A DNA stretch of 64,000 nt, from the NCBI RefSeq assembly GCF_013072695.1, contig NZ_LXUK01000009.1, positions 172,352 through 236,351 of the forward strand, read 5' to 3'. Positions 54,783-64,000 of the stretch are shown here, piece by piece. Numbering within the stretch: the stretch's first letter is position 1; each line of letters opens with the position of its first letter. The translations under genes and the position numbers were made by a program. The notes under the pieces were generated by a model. It made no database searches. It saw only the letters and a program-made list of their open reading frames with translations, and had not been told where the DNA came from. Source of the stretch: Acinetobacter sp. Ac_5812 (lineage in GTDB: Bacteria; Pseudomonadota; Gammaproteobacteria; Pseudomonadales; Moraxellaceae).

Positions 54783-55868
54783 TTATAAAATTTGCGTTTT
54801 AAGCGTATCGACTAAACGCTGATTTTGTTCATCTGTACCAATCGTGATACGCAAGAATTGATTAATTCGCGGCTTATTGAAATAACGCACAATAACTCCC
54901 TGTTCACGCAATTTTTGAGCCAGTTGAGCAGCGTCTTGTTGAGGATGCGTAGCAAAAATAAAGTTGGCTTTTGATGGCAATACATCAAAGCCTAAATCAG
55001 AGAGATCACTCACCAATTTTTCTCGGCTCTCAATCACTTTGGCACATTGCGCTTCAAAATAAGCTTGATCTTCAAATGAAGCTACGGCGGCGGCTATCGC
55101 AAAGCGATCGATTGGATAAGAGTTAAAACTATTTTTGACTGCTTCAAGTGCTGCAATCAAATGCGCTTGTGCAATCGCAAAACCAACGCGTAAGCCAGCC
55201 AATGAACGAGATTTAGATGTCGTTTGGCAAACCACTAAATTTTCATAGCGATTGACCAATCGCACCGCCGACTCAGCACCAAAATCGACATAAGCTTCAT
55301 CAATCACAACCACACGATCTGGATTTGCCTTCAGCACCTGTTCAATCTCATCTAAACCAAGCGCGATACTGGTTGGGGCATTCGGATTGGTGATAATAAT
55401 ACCGCCATTTTCCTGCGCATAATCCGATACATCAATTTCGAATTTTTCATTCAAAGGAATCTGCTTGGTCTGCGTAGCAAAAAACTGGCTATAAACTGGA
55501 TAAAAGCTATAGGTAATATCTGGATAAAGAATCGGTTCTTTTTGGATAAAAAAAGCTTTGAAAATATGTGCCAATACTTCATCCGAACCATTGCCTACAA
55601 ACACTTGAGCCACATCAACATACTGCTGTTTGGCAATCGCCTGCTTTAACGCCGTCGCGTCTGGGTCAGGGTATAGACGTAACGCATCAGCATGATCTGC
55701 TAAAACAGCTTGCACTGCTTCTACCACTTTTGGTGATGGCGGATATGGGTTTTCATTGGTATTGAGTTTGAGTAAGTTCTGAATTTTAGGCTGCTCACCA
55801 GGTACATAAGGCTCTAATTCACGAACCTCTGGACTCCAAAAACGCATTTGTTCTGCTGTAAACGTCAT
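54783..55868 (-). CDS. hisC: Histidinol-phosphate aminotransferase
   Basis: PLP-dependent transamination in histidine synthesis. 361 residues, fold type [13 protein letters not shown] near the N terminus, [10 protein letters not shown], the NPNAPT motif, VIDEAYVDF (PLP Asp/Tyr) and the PLP lysine in [14 protein letters not shown]. The C-terminal substrate Arg is in FLRITIGT. It is the second gene of a hisD-hisC pair on the minus strand, 159 bases apart, with a two-hairpin repeat in the gap. hisG lies 4 kb away, so the histidine genes are scattered here. Confidence 0.96.
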   Translation of the reverse strand: MTFTAEQMRFWSPEVRELEPYVPGEQPKIQNLLKLNTNENPYPPSPKVVEAVQAVLADHADALRLYPDPDATALKQAIAKQQYVDVAQVFVGNGSDEVLAHIFKAFFIQKEPILYPDITYSFYPVYSQFFATQTKQIPLNEKFEIDVSDYAQENGGIIITNPNAPTSIALGLDEIEQVLKANPDRVVVIDEAYVDFGAESAVRLVNRYENLVVCQTTSKSRSLAGLRVGFAIAQAHLIAALEAVKNSFNSYPIDRFAIAAAVASFEDQAYFEAQCAKVIESREKLVSDLSDLGFDVLPSKANFIFATHPQQDAAQLAQKLREQGVIVRYFNKPRINQFLRITIGTDEQNQRLVDTLKTQIL

Positions 55869-55897
55869 TTTATATTCTCTTGTTGCCCACTCCTAAC

Positions 55898-55974
55898 CTC
55901 TCCCAATCGGAGAGGAATCTTCAAACCTATTTCACATCTATAGAGACAAGTCCCCTCTCATTTTAGGAGAGGGT
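55898..55974. repeat. Paired GAGAGG hairpins between hisD and hisC
   Basis: Two stems built from related arms: CCTCTCC-N5-GGAGAGG (55898-55916) and CCCTCTC-N7-GAGAGGG (55954-55974), followed by a further GGGAGAGG. This CTCTCC/GGAGAG pattern looks like a REP-type intergenic repeat. Inside an operon it could stabilise or trim hisD mRNA. Confidence 0.6.
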
Positions 55975-56027
55975 TAGGGAGAGGTTTATATTTATTATAG
56001 TGCTAGACCACAACACACACTTCAAGC

Positions 56028-57320
56028 TTAAACTTCGTAACGATAACGGGCTGAGCGCGCATGGGCATCAAGATTTTCTTGCACTGCCAACACATCCGCT
56101 GCTTTTGCCAAGCTCTTCACACCCTCTTTAGAGCACATAATTAAGCTAGAGCGTTTCTGAAAATCATAAACACCGAGCGGTGAAGAAAAACGTGCTGTCC
56201 CCGATGTCGGCAAGACATGGTTTGGACCGGCACAATAGTCCCCAATCGCTTCTGGTGTATAACGTCCCATAAAGATCGCCCCTGCATGACGAATCGCCTG
56301 ACTCATCAATTCAGCATCATCAAGACAGAGTTCTAAATGCTCTGGCGCAACCTGATTTATCAGTTCAATTGCTTCTGCACGATCTTTTACCAATACCAAT
56401 GCACCACGATTTTGAATCGATGTTTTGGCAATTTCGGCTTTTGGTAATTCAGTTAAGTGCTTTTCAATCGCGGCTTCAACTGCATTTAACAGCGCTTCAT
56501 CAGAGGTAATGAAAATCGCTTGTGCAACGGTGTCATGCTCTGCTTGAGACAATACATCCATGGCTAGCCATTCAGCATTATTTTCACCTTCGGCATACAC
56601 CAGAATTTCCGAAGGCCCTGCAATCATATCAATACCGACTTGACCAAACACCGCACGTTTTGCGGCTGCTACAAAGCGATTACCTGGTCCTGTAATTTTA
56701 TCTACTGCTGGAATGGTTTGTGTTCCATAAGCCAATGCTGCAACGGCCTGTGCACCACCAATAGTAAACACTCGGCTTACGCCTGCCAAATAAGCAGCTG
56801 CCAATACCAATGGATTCAACTCACCATTTGGTGCAGGAACCACCATAATAATTTCAGGAACGCCTGCTACATGTGCAGGCAAAGCATTCATGAGTACCGA
56901 CGATGGATAAGAGGCTAATCCACCTGGCACATAAATTCCAACACGATCCAGTGGTGTAACTTTCTGACCTAGGGTATTCCCCAGATCATCGACATAAGTC
57001 CAACCTTCCTGCTTTTGTGCCTGATGGAAAGTACGAATGCGTTTTGCAGCAAGTTCTAATGCTTCACGGATTTCAACACTTAAACCCTCAAATGCAGTTT
57101 TGAGCTGTGCCTGAGTCAGTTCTAAATCAGAGAATTGATGCGCTGGATGTCGATCGAACTGTTGCGTTAATTTAAGCACGTGATCATCACCATGCTGACG
57201 AACATCAGCAATAATTTGATCTACAGTTTGTATTAATTGAGGATCATTAACCGTTTCAAATGCTAAAAGTTCAGCAAATGTCTGTTTAAAATTTTGATCC
57301 TGAGTCGATAAACGTCGCAT
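56028..57320 (-). CDS. hisD: Histidinol dehydrogenase
   Basis: Zinc- and NAD-dependent enzyme for the last two oxidations of histidine synthesis. 430 residues with [23 protein letters not shown], the [12 protein letters not shown] segment, and zinc-ligand region AEHDTVAQA (His) and GPNHVLPT. The signature [28 protein letters not shown] (key residues GAIFMG, PEAIGDY) is complete. I chose ATG 57320; a GTG four codons earlier is possible. It heads the hisD-hisC pair. A hairpin repeat lies in the gap to hisC. Confidence 0.96.
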   Translation of the reverse strand: MRRLSTQDQNFKQTFAELLAFETVNDPQLIQTVDQIIADVRQHGDDHVLKLTQQFDRHPAHQFSDLELTQAQLKTAFEGLSVEIREALELAAKRIRTFHQAQKQEGWTYVDDLGNTLGQKVTPLDRVGIYVPGGLASYPSSVLMNALPAHVAGVPEIIMVVPAPNGELNPLVLAAAYLAGVSRVFTIGGAQAVAALAYGTQTIPAVDKITGPGNRFVAAAKRAVFGQVGIDMIAGPSEILVYAEGENNAEWLAMDVLSQAEHDTVAQAIFITSDEALLNAVEAAIEKHLTELPKAEIAKTSIQNRGALVLVKDRAEAIELINQVAPEHLELCLDDAELMSQAIRHAGAIFMGRYTPEAIGDYCAGPNHVLPTSGTARFSSPLGVYDFQKRSSLIMCSKEGVKSLAKAADVLAVQENLDAHARSARYRYEV

Positions 57321-57511
57321 CAATTTACCCACAAGGCGAAAAAGAGAACGCTAAGTTTACTCTTTTTCAGTACGCTTGTGGGCACAATGTAGGCTAAAAA
57401 AATCAATGGGAAAAAATGAGTTCTTCGATCACCCCATCATTCTACTTTTATTTGCTTAATCAAAATATTTAAGCAACAAGAACAAAAAGTTAAAAATTAT
57501 TTTCCTTCCCG

Positions 57512-57538
57512 TGTCACAAAGCAAAAGGCTGACTCGTC
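57512..57538 (+). promoter_or_regulatory. ECF41-type promoter
   Basis: TGTCACA (57512-57518), exactly 16 bases, then CGTC (57535-57538). This is the promoter described for ECF41 sigma factors, and an ECF41-like sigma gene lies in the operon downstream. Expected start of transcription is about 57545, some 33 bases before the first gene. Confidence 0.88.
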
Positions 57539-57577
57539 AAATGAGTACCTACTTTGATTTTAATCAGGAACACGACA

Positions 57578-58009
57578 ATGACGACGCTTAATATTCATCC
57601 TAAAAAACATTTACCAGAGTCACTTCATTACCTCTATCAAGTTCATCAAAACATTCTCGATTCAGCTCTGATAGATCGCTCGCTTTATCATCTTGTTCTA
57701 TTACGTGCCTCGCAAATCAATGGTTGTGCTTTCTGTGTGAAGATGCATATTGCAGAAGCCTTGGCAGATGGTGAAATACAATCACGCTTGGATCGCTTGG
57801 TGGTATGGCGACATTGCAATGATTACACAGATCAGGAAAAAGCAGCCTTTGCTTGGGTTGAAGCACTCACGACTTTGCATGTGCTCACTGATTATGAACC
57901 GTTAGGCATAACCCTATTAAAAAATTTCAGTGAAGCACAAATTTCAGCTTTAACTTTACTGATTGGCATGATTAATTTGTGGAATCGAATTGCAATTTCA
58001 CAGCATTAA
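57578..58009 (+). CDS. Carboxymuconolactone decarboxylase family protein (AhpD-like)
   Basis: 143-residue alpha-helical protein of the CMD/AhpD family. The redox CxxC with downstream His is present: GCAFCVKMHIAEA (about 47-59). AhpD-type members act as peroxidase partners, while others have unknown substrates. The start is ATG 57578 with AGGA eight bases upstream; a longer reading adds eight residues. It is followed at five bases by an ECF41-like sigma gene. Together with the promoter, this is the standard ECF41 arrangement, where the CMD-like protein is the main target of the sigma factor. Confidence 0.9.
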   Translation: MTTLNIHPKKHLPESLHYLYQVHQNILDSALIDRSLYHLVLLRASQINGCAFCVKMHIAEALADGEIQSRLDRLVVWRHCNDYTDQEKAAFAWVEALTTLHVLTDYEPLGITLLKNFSEAQISALTLLIGMINLWNRIAISQH

Positions 58010-58014
58010 CATCT

Positions 58015-58887
58015 ATGAAAGCATCGGGCATGATTAGCCAACAAGATTTAACTATTTTTGAGACAAGCCGAACATTTCTGTTCGGTCTTGCTTACCGAAT
58101 ATTAGGAACAACGAGTGATGCTGAAGATGTCTTACAGGATATTTTTATAAAATGGCAGCAGCAACCTAGGCAAGATATTCTCAATCCTCAAGCTTGGTTG
58201 ACCTCTGTATGCACACGCCATTGCATTGATCTACTTCGTGCTCACCACAGATCTAGAACTGAATATACGGGAACATGGTTACCTGAACCCTATCATCATA
58301 CAGAATCATTCTCGGTCGAATCTGACTACACCCTCTCCACTGCCTTCCTTTTGGTTCTTGAAAAACTTTCGGTTAAAGAGCGTGCAGCATATTTACTACA
58401 TGACATCTTTAATCTTGATTATGTTGAAATTTCAGAAATCCTTCGGGAACAACAAAGTAATTGTCGACAATTGGTGACCCGTAGCAGAAAACGTATTGCA
58501 GATGAACCGAACGTTCTCTCGAATCATCCGACTCAGCAGCAAATCAACTTACTCAATGCATTCAAGGTCGCCATTCATTCACATGACCTGAATCAACTCA
58601 CACAATTACTTAGTGACGATATCCAATTTGCAGCAGATGGCGGAGGTAAAGTCTCAGCGATTCGACAGCCTTTCATTGGCCAACCATCTATATTACGTTT
58701 CTTTGAACGCTTGCTTTTTCAGGCGTGGACAGAGCTTTCTTGGGAAATGTGCCATATCAATGGCAGTGTCGGTTTTAAACTCTATGACTCAAACCATTGT
58801 TGTGTCATGGCACTAACTTTTGCTTTCAATGATCAGCAACAACTGCAAAGCATTTATTCTTTACGTAATCCAGATAAACTCAAATAA
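58015..58887 (+). CDS. ECF41-type RNA polymerase sigma factor
   Basis: 290-residue extracytoplasmic-function sigma factor. Region 2 (about 10-80): FLFGLAYRILGTTSDAEDVLQDIFIKW; a linker with the ECF41 marker WLPEP (about 85-89); region 4 (about 115-165) with SVKERAAYLLHDIFNLDYVEISEIL. A C-terminal SnoaL-like domain (about 180-290) contains DGGGK, the ECF41 counterpart of DGGGR. In ECF41 proteins this extension, not an anti-sigma factor, controls activity, and no anti-sigma gene is present here. Likely start ATG 58015, or an ATG five codons later. It follows the CMD gene at five bases. Confidence 0.9.
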   Translation: MKASGMISQQDLTIFETSRTFLFGLAYRILGTTSDAEDVLQDIFIKWQQQPRQDILNPQAWLTSVCTRHCIDLLRAHHRSRTEYTGTWLPEPYHHTESFSVESDYTLSTAFLLVLEKLSVKERAAYLLHDIFNLDYVEISEILREQQSNCRQLVTRSRKRIADEPNVLSNHPTQQQINLLNAFKVAIHSHDLNQLTQLLSDDIQFAADGGGKVSAIRQPFIGQPSILRFFERLLFQAWTELSWEMCHINGSVGFKLYDSNHCCVMALTFAFNDQQQLQSIYSLRNPDKLK

Positions 58888-58913
58888 AAAGGCCAACCGA
58901 AGCTGACCTTTTT
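58886..58913. terminator. Terminator between sigma gene and hisG
   Basis: AAAAAGG...CCTTTTT imperfect stem-loop between the convergent sigma factor gene (+) and hisG (-), with A- and T-runs on both sides. Confidence 0.7.
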
Positions 58914-58932
58914 ATTCAATTCTATCTAAAAC

Positions 58933-60884
<1,952 letters not shown>

Positions 60885-61136
60885 TTAAGCTCCGAAAAGG
60901 CTTGCTTTGCGCCATTCGTCTTTTGTCATTGCGCGAATCGTCACAGCGTGAACTGCACCACTCGCAATATAAGAATTTAGAGGTGCATAAACGGCTTGTT
61001 GACGAGCAACGGTACGTTTACCTTCAAACTGATCATCCACAATACGAAGGTCAAATTTCCCAGCTTGACCGCTCACTGCTACTTCTGCTTCAGGGAAAGC
61101 TTCTTTTAAAATTTGCGTGAGCTGCTCACTATTCAT
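60885..61136 (-). CDS. ibaG: BolA family protein IbaG
   Basis: 83-residue BolA-like protein, thought to work with monothiol glutaredoxins in iron-sulfur handling and in acid response. Typical layout: helix MNSEQLTQILKEAFP, strand VAVSGQAGKFDLRIVDDQFEGK and AVHAVTIRAMTKDEW. The location directly upstream of murA is the conserved IbaG position rather than that of BolA proper. It is the first gene of the ibaG-murA-hisG operon. Confidence 0.92.
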   Translation of the reverse strand: MNSEQLTQILKEAFPEAEVAVSGQAGKFDLRIVDDQFEGKRTVARQQAVYAPLNSYIASGAVHAVTIRAMTKDEWRKASLFGA

Positions 61137-61229
61137 TACAAGGCCTCTTATACAACCATTGGTGTAAAACCAGCTATTTTACTATAACTTTTTCACATAA
61201 TTCAGTAAGCAGTTTCTTTTTTTATCAAT

Positions 61230-61260
61230 AAAAAAAGAGGCTTCACAAAAAGCCTCTTAT
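61230..61260 (-). terminator. Terminator after hpf
   Basis: AAGAGGCTT / AAGCCTCTT stem with a six-base loop and, on the minus strand, a run of seven T, 15 bases after hpf. Confidence 0.9.
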
Positions 61261-61273
61261 ATAAAAATAAAAA

Positions 61274-61615
61274 TTAACTCAAAAGTGCCAGCTCATGCTG
61301 ATACGAACATTGAATTTTTCGATGTTTCGCCAGCTGGCGTTTTAATTTATCTGTCAGTTTTCGAATCGAAGTATACATATCATCGGCTGTCGCCTGTGCA
61401 AACAGTTCTACCCCCGGCAAACGTATAATCGCTTCAGCGATATGATTTGCACTACCTTTGTGTGAACGTTTGTCAATTTGATGATCTTTAGCCAGCTTGA
61501 TTTGCATACTATTGACCTGATCTAAATGTTTAGTCATTTGACTAAACTTTTCTTTTATATTTTCTTCAATGGCTGGTGTAATGGTTAAATGGTGCCCACG
61601 AATCGTTATTTGCAT
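61274..61615 (-). CDS. hpf: Ribosome hibernation promoting factor
   Basis: 113-residue protein that binds the decoding centre of the small subunit in stationary phase and helps form 100S ribosomes. Typical beginning MQITIRGHHLTITPAIEENIKEKF, then DHQIDK and AEAIIRLPG, with the basic helix YTSIRKLTDKLKRQLAKHR. The length is that of the short HPF form. GAGGGA precedes ATG 61615; a longer reading adds 28 residues with no family match. It lies downstream of rpoN, as in many proteobacteria, but a hairpin terminator separates them. Confidence 0.94.
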   Translation of the reverse strand: MQITIRGHHLTITPAIEENIKEKFSQMTKHLDQVNSMQIKLAKDHQIDKRSHKGSANHIAEAIIRLPGVELFAQATADDMYTSIRKLTDKLKRQLAKHRKIQCSYQHELALLS

Positions 61616-61732
61616 AATTCTATCCCTCACCTTTTTCTCAGGATACAAGAAAATCGCTTCAGCAAATTTAATGCACATTATCAGTGGTTCAATATCCATT
61701 AAATCATTTCAGCGATTCCTCTAGTGATCATT

Positions 61733-61761
61733 AAAAAAATTCATTATTCCGTAATAATGAA
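61733..61761 (-). terminator. Hairpin terminator after rpoN
   Basis: Perfect 9-bp AT-rich stem TTCATTATT / AATAATGAA with a four-base loop, followed by T7 on the minus strand, 26 bases after rpoN. The weak stem may allow partial read-through to hpf. Confidence 0.7.
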
Positions 61762-61787
61762 CCCCTAGAATAGTCACACCTTGAAAT

Positions 61788-63236
61788 TTAGATCAAGACT
61801 TTTCTTTCAGAAGATGAGGCAATATGTAACGATTCACGATATTTTGCCACCGTGCGTCGAGCCACCTCAATCCCTTCATTCTTCAACATTTCAGCAATTG
61901 CATTATCCGACAAAGGCTTACGTGGATTCTCACTGGAAACGAGTTTTTTTATCATGGCACGAATTGCCGTCGATGAAGCCTCACCACCTGTTGTTGTTCC
62001 AACATGACTAGAAAAGAAGTATTTCAATTCAAATAAACCACGTGGTGTCAGCATATATTTATTGGTTGTTACACGAGATACAGTCGACTCATGTAATTCA
62101 ACTTCTTCTGCCACATCACGAAGTACTAAAGGCTTCATCGCTTCTGGGCCTTGCTCCAAAAAAGCTCTCTGATGCTCAACAATACAGGTTGCCACTTTCA
62201 ACAAAGTCTTATGGCGTTCATCAATACTCTTGATAAAATTTTTCGCTTCCAGCATTTGATTACGCAAATAGACATTATCGTCACTTTGGTCAGCTCTACG
62301 AATCATGCCTGAATAAAAAGAATTGATCCGTAACTTAGGTAATACATCAGGGTTAAGCTGAACTTGCCAATGTTGATCTTTCTTCGACACCACTACATCG
62401 GGGACTTGGTATTCAGATTCTTGTTGATTGAATTCCAGTCCAGGATATGGCTTTAAAGTTTTTAACAAATCAACGGCACTTTTTAATTGCTCTTTAGATA
62501 ATCCTGTTTGCTTCAACAACTTATTCAGGTCATTCGAAATGAGTAATTCATAATATTTCAATAAATTTCTAGCCTCAGCTAGATAGGGAACTTTGTCATT
62601 AAAAGTTTCTAGTTGGATTTTCAAGCATTCTGCTAAATTTCTTGAGCCTACACCAATAGGATCGAGGCGTTGAATATGTTTTAAAACAACAATAATTTCA
62701 TCTTGCTCAACCTCTTCCTCACTCTCCATTTCCTGTAAAAGGCGGGAAACTGCGAGTAAAATGTCATCCAACTCTGCATCAAGGAATCCTTTATCATCAA
62801 GAGAGTCGACGATGCAATACGCAATCAATTTGTCTACCGTTGAAAAATGCAAAAGATTGACTTGATCTAAGATATGCTCTTTGAGGCTTAAATGTACCTG
62901 ACGATTATCTTCTCTTTCTTCATATTCGGGTGATGCCAACGCTGTAGATTGATGGGTATAAATATCATCCCATTCAGTATCAACAGGTAAATCATTTGGA
63001 AGATGATCCGCATTCAGCTCAGTAGTTAAGTCTCCATTCTCTTTTTCTTCTAGAGAAGAAAGACTTTCCGTTGTACCCATATCTTCTATTTTTTCAAGTA
63101 ATGGATTACTGTCTAATTGGATTTGAATTTCTTGTTCAAGTTCCAAACTGGATAACTGTAAAAGACGTATGGCCTGCTGCAATTGAGGAGTTAACGATAA
63201 ACTGTTCGCTACTTTCAATCCAACAGATAATTTCAT
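61788..63236 (-). CDS. rpoN: RNA polymerase sigma-54 factor
   Basis: 482-residue sigma-54, which directs RNA polymerase to -24/-12 promoters under enhancer-binding activators. Region I is the Gln-rich LTPQLQQAIRLLQLSSLELEQEI at the N terminus, region II the acidic stretch (about 65-130), and region III the core- and DNA-binding part. The RpoN box is present as ARRTVAKYRE near the C terminus. Start ATG 63236 has AAAGGAAAG upstream. hpf follows on the same strand after a hairpin. Upstream 230 bases hold no gene. Confidence 0.96.
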   Translation of the reverse strand: MKLSVGLKVANSLSLTPQLQQAIRLLQLSSLELEQEIQIQLDSNPLLEKIEDMGTTESLSSLEEKENGDLTTELNADHLPNDLPVDTEWDDIYTHQSTALASPEYEEREDNRQVHLSLKEHILDQVNLLHFSTVDKLIAYCIVDSLDDKGFLDAELDDILLAVSRLLQEMESEEEVEQDEIIVVLKHIQRLDPIGVGSRNLAECLKIQLETFNDKVPYLAEARNLLKYYELLISNDLNKLLKQTGLSKEQLKSAVDLLKTLKPYPGLEFNQQESEYQVPDVVVSKKDQHWQVQLNPDVLPKLRINSFYSGMIRRADQSDDNVYLRNQMLEAKNFIKSIDERHKTLLKVATCIVEHQRAFLEQGPEAMKPLVLRDVAEEVELHESTVSRVTTNKYMLTPRGLFELKYFFSSHVGTTTGGEASSTAIRAMIKKLVSSENPRKPLSDNAIAEMLKNEGIEVARRTVAKYRESLHIASSSERKVLI

Positions 63237-63466
63237 AGTCTTTCCTTTTATTAAAATAAGCAAAAAACATGCCTATAAAAATATTTATAACATAAAGCAA
63301 TGTTTCCGCATACAAGGAAAGTGATTTTAGACTGACTAATTTGTTCAAAAAAATTAACTTATAGAGGATTGTTATAGAAACTAAAAATACATCAATCAGA
63401 GTAAGAATTAATATAAAGAATAAATTTATCTTTTAGCTCTACTCTTCCTATGACTTACCAAACAGA

Positions 63467-63925
63467 TCACTCATCATTAGAACTTAACCACATACCAATT
63501 TTATTTTTATCAAATGCGCATAAAAATTTATCCTGCGCATGATATGTAAGCGATACCCACGTATTACTTGTGAAATTACTATAATATCTAGGGTTAGAAA
63601 AATCCTTATGAAAAGCATCAAGAATATTTTTTAATTCAAGCTCTTCTAATCTTTTATCAGAACCATAATTAATAGCTTCATTCGCCATTAGCATAAAAAT
63701 TTTATCAAAATCCTTGATGGATACCTCATATAATCCCGTTTTTGGTAAAACTATATCTTCATAGCAATTTAACCATGGGAAAAAATTATAAGAACTTCGT
63801 TGGCTAATGATTAATTCAAAGCTTTGATAATTAAGTTTATTTGAAGTATTAGGAATACATAGATAGCCAAAATAACAATCCTCCCATATTTCTAAGTATT
63901 GCTCAAAAATTTCATTTACTTTCAT
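63467..63925 (-). CDS. Hypothetical protein at the window edge
   Basis: A 152-residue soluble protein not recognised, low in GC compared with rpoN next to it. It is acidic with many aromatic residues (YFGYLCIPNTS, YNFFPWLNCYED, TWVSLTYHAQDKF). No signal peptide or membrane segment. The small acidic form and low GC recall immunity or orphan accessory proteins of polymorphic toxin systems, but nothing adjacent proves it; the upstream neighbour lies outside the window. The ribosome site is unclear. Confidence 0.55.
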   Translation of the reverse strand: MKVNEIFEQYLEIWEDCYFGYLCIPNTSNKLNYQSFELIISQRSSYNFFPWLNCYEDIVLPKTGLYEVSIKDFDKIFMLMANEAINYGSDKRLEELELKNILDAFHKDFSNPRYYSNFTSNTWVSLTYHAQDKFLCAFDKNKIGMWLSSNDE

Positions 63926-64000
63926 TTATTTTCCATTTTTTCTTATAAAAACTTCTACAATATAATCAATATACCCACAATAAAAAACACCCCCTCTGCG

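Overview
The window looks like a chromosomal segment of an Acinetobacter species. Supporting signs are moderate-to-low GC, the bet locus order betT-betT-betI-betB-betA, the six-gene fil cluster, a MesX/MesD methionine synthase pair, a membrane-anchored Mqo and AAGGAG-type ribosome sites. Most of it is core metabolism. There is no phage, integrase, transposase or CRISPR array; accessory material is limited to one type VI effector island and a few intergenic repeats.

Layout. 0.2-4.0 kb: a TetR regulator and, on the minus strand, mesX-mesD-flavin reductase (folate- and B12-independent methionine synthesis) behind three MetR-like boxes. 4.6-8.1 kb: mqo, an MFS transporter and a small membrane protein. 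8.2-17 kb: glycine betaine locus with two BCCT choline transporters diverging from betIBA across a 40-bp perfect palindrome that carries mirror-image promoters; a TorF-type porin follows betA. 17-22 kb: a zinc dehydrogenase, then an NAD salvage set (PRPP synthase homologue, nadV, NrtR-like regulator). 22-26.2 kb: an AlkJ-like alcohol dehydrogenase and an orphan T6SS module made of PAAR, a Tae4-type amidase and three tandem paralogous small membrane proteins. 26.2-26.7 kb: a four-tRNA operon (Pro, Arg, His, Pro) with its promoter. 26.8-31.6 kb: nadA, argJ, ogt, a guanidine-II riboswitch with gdx, and two hypothetical genes.

31.7-35.1 kb: copper resistance copAB with a small Cys/His/Met-rich gene upstream. 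35.3-35.4 kb: six DnaA-box-like sites at an exact 12-bp period, followed by rpe. 36.3-44.6 kb: DUF2218 protein, OmpA-like lipoprotein, S-formylglutathione hydrolase, membrane C13 peptidase, rsmJ, uppP, tsaB, a gamma-carbonic anhydrase gene with a one-base frameshift, and two NUDIX genes. 44.6-52.9 kb: filA-filF, with a terminator between filA and filBCDEF. 53.4-64 kb: pabB, hisC, hisD, an ECF41-type sigma factor with its carboxymuconolactone-decarboxylase partner and an exact ECF41 promoter, hisG-murA-ibaG, hpf, rpoN and an unknown gene at the edge.

The most novel candidates are the Tae4 module with a possible new membrane immunity family, the 12-bp-periodic DnaA-box array, the mesX-mesD-flavin reductase operon with an unknown methyl donor, and the fil surface system. 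Assignments rest on reading motifs and gene order by eye; no database search was possible.
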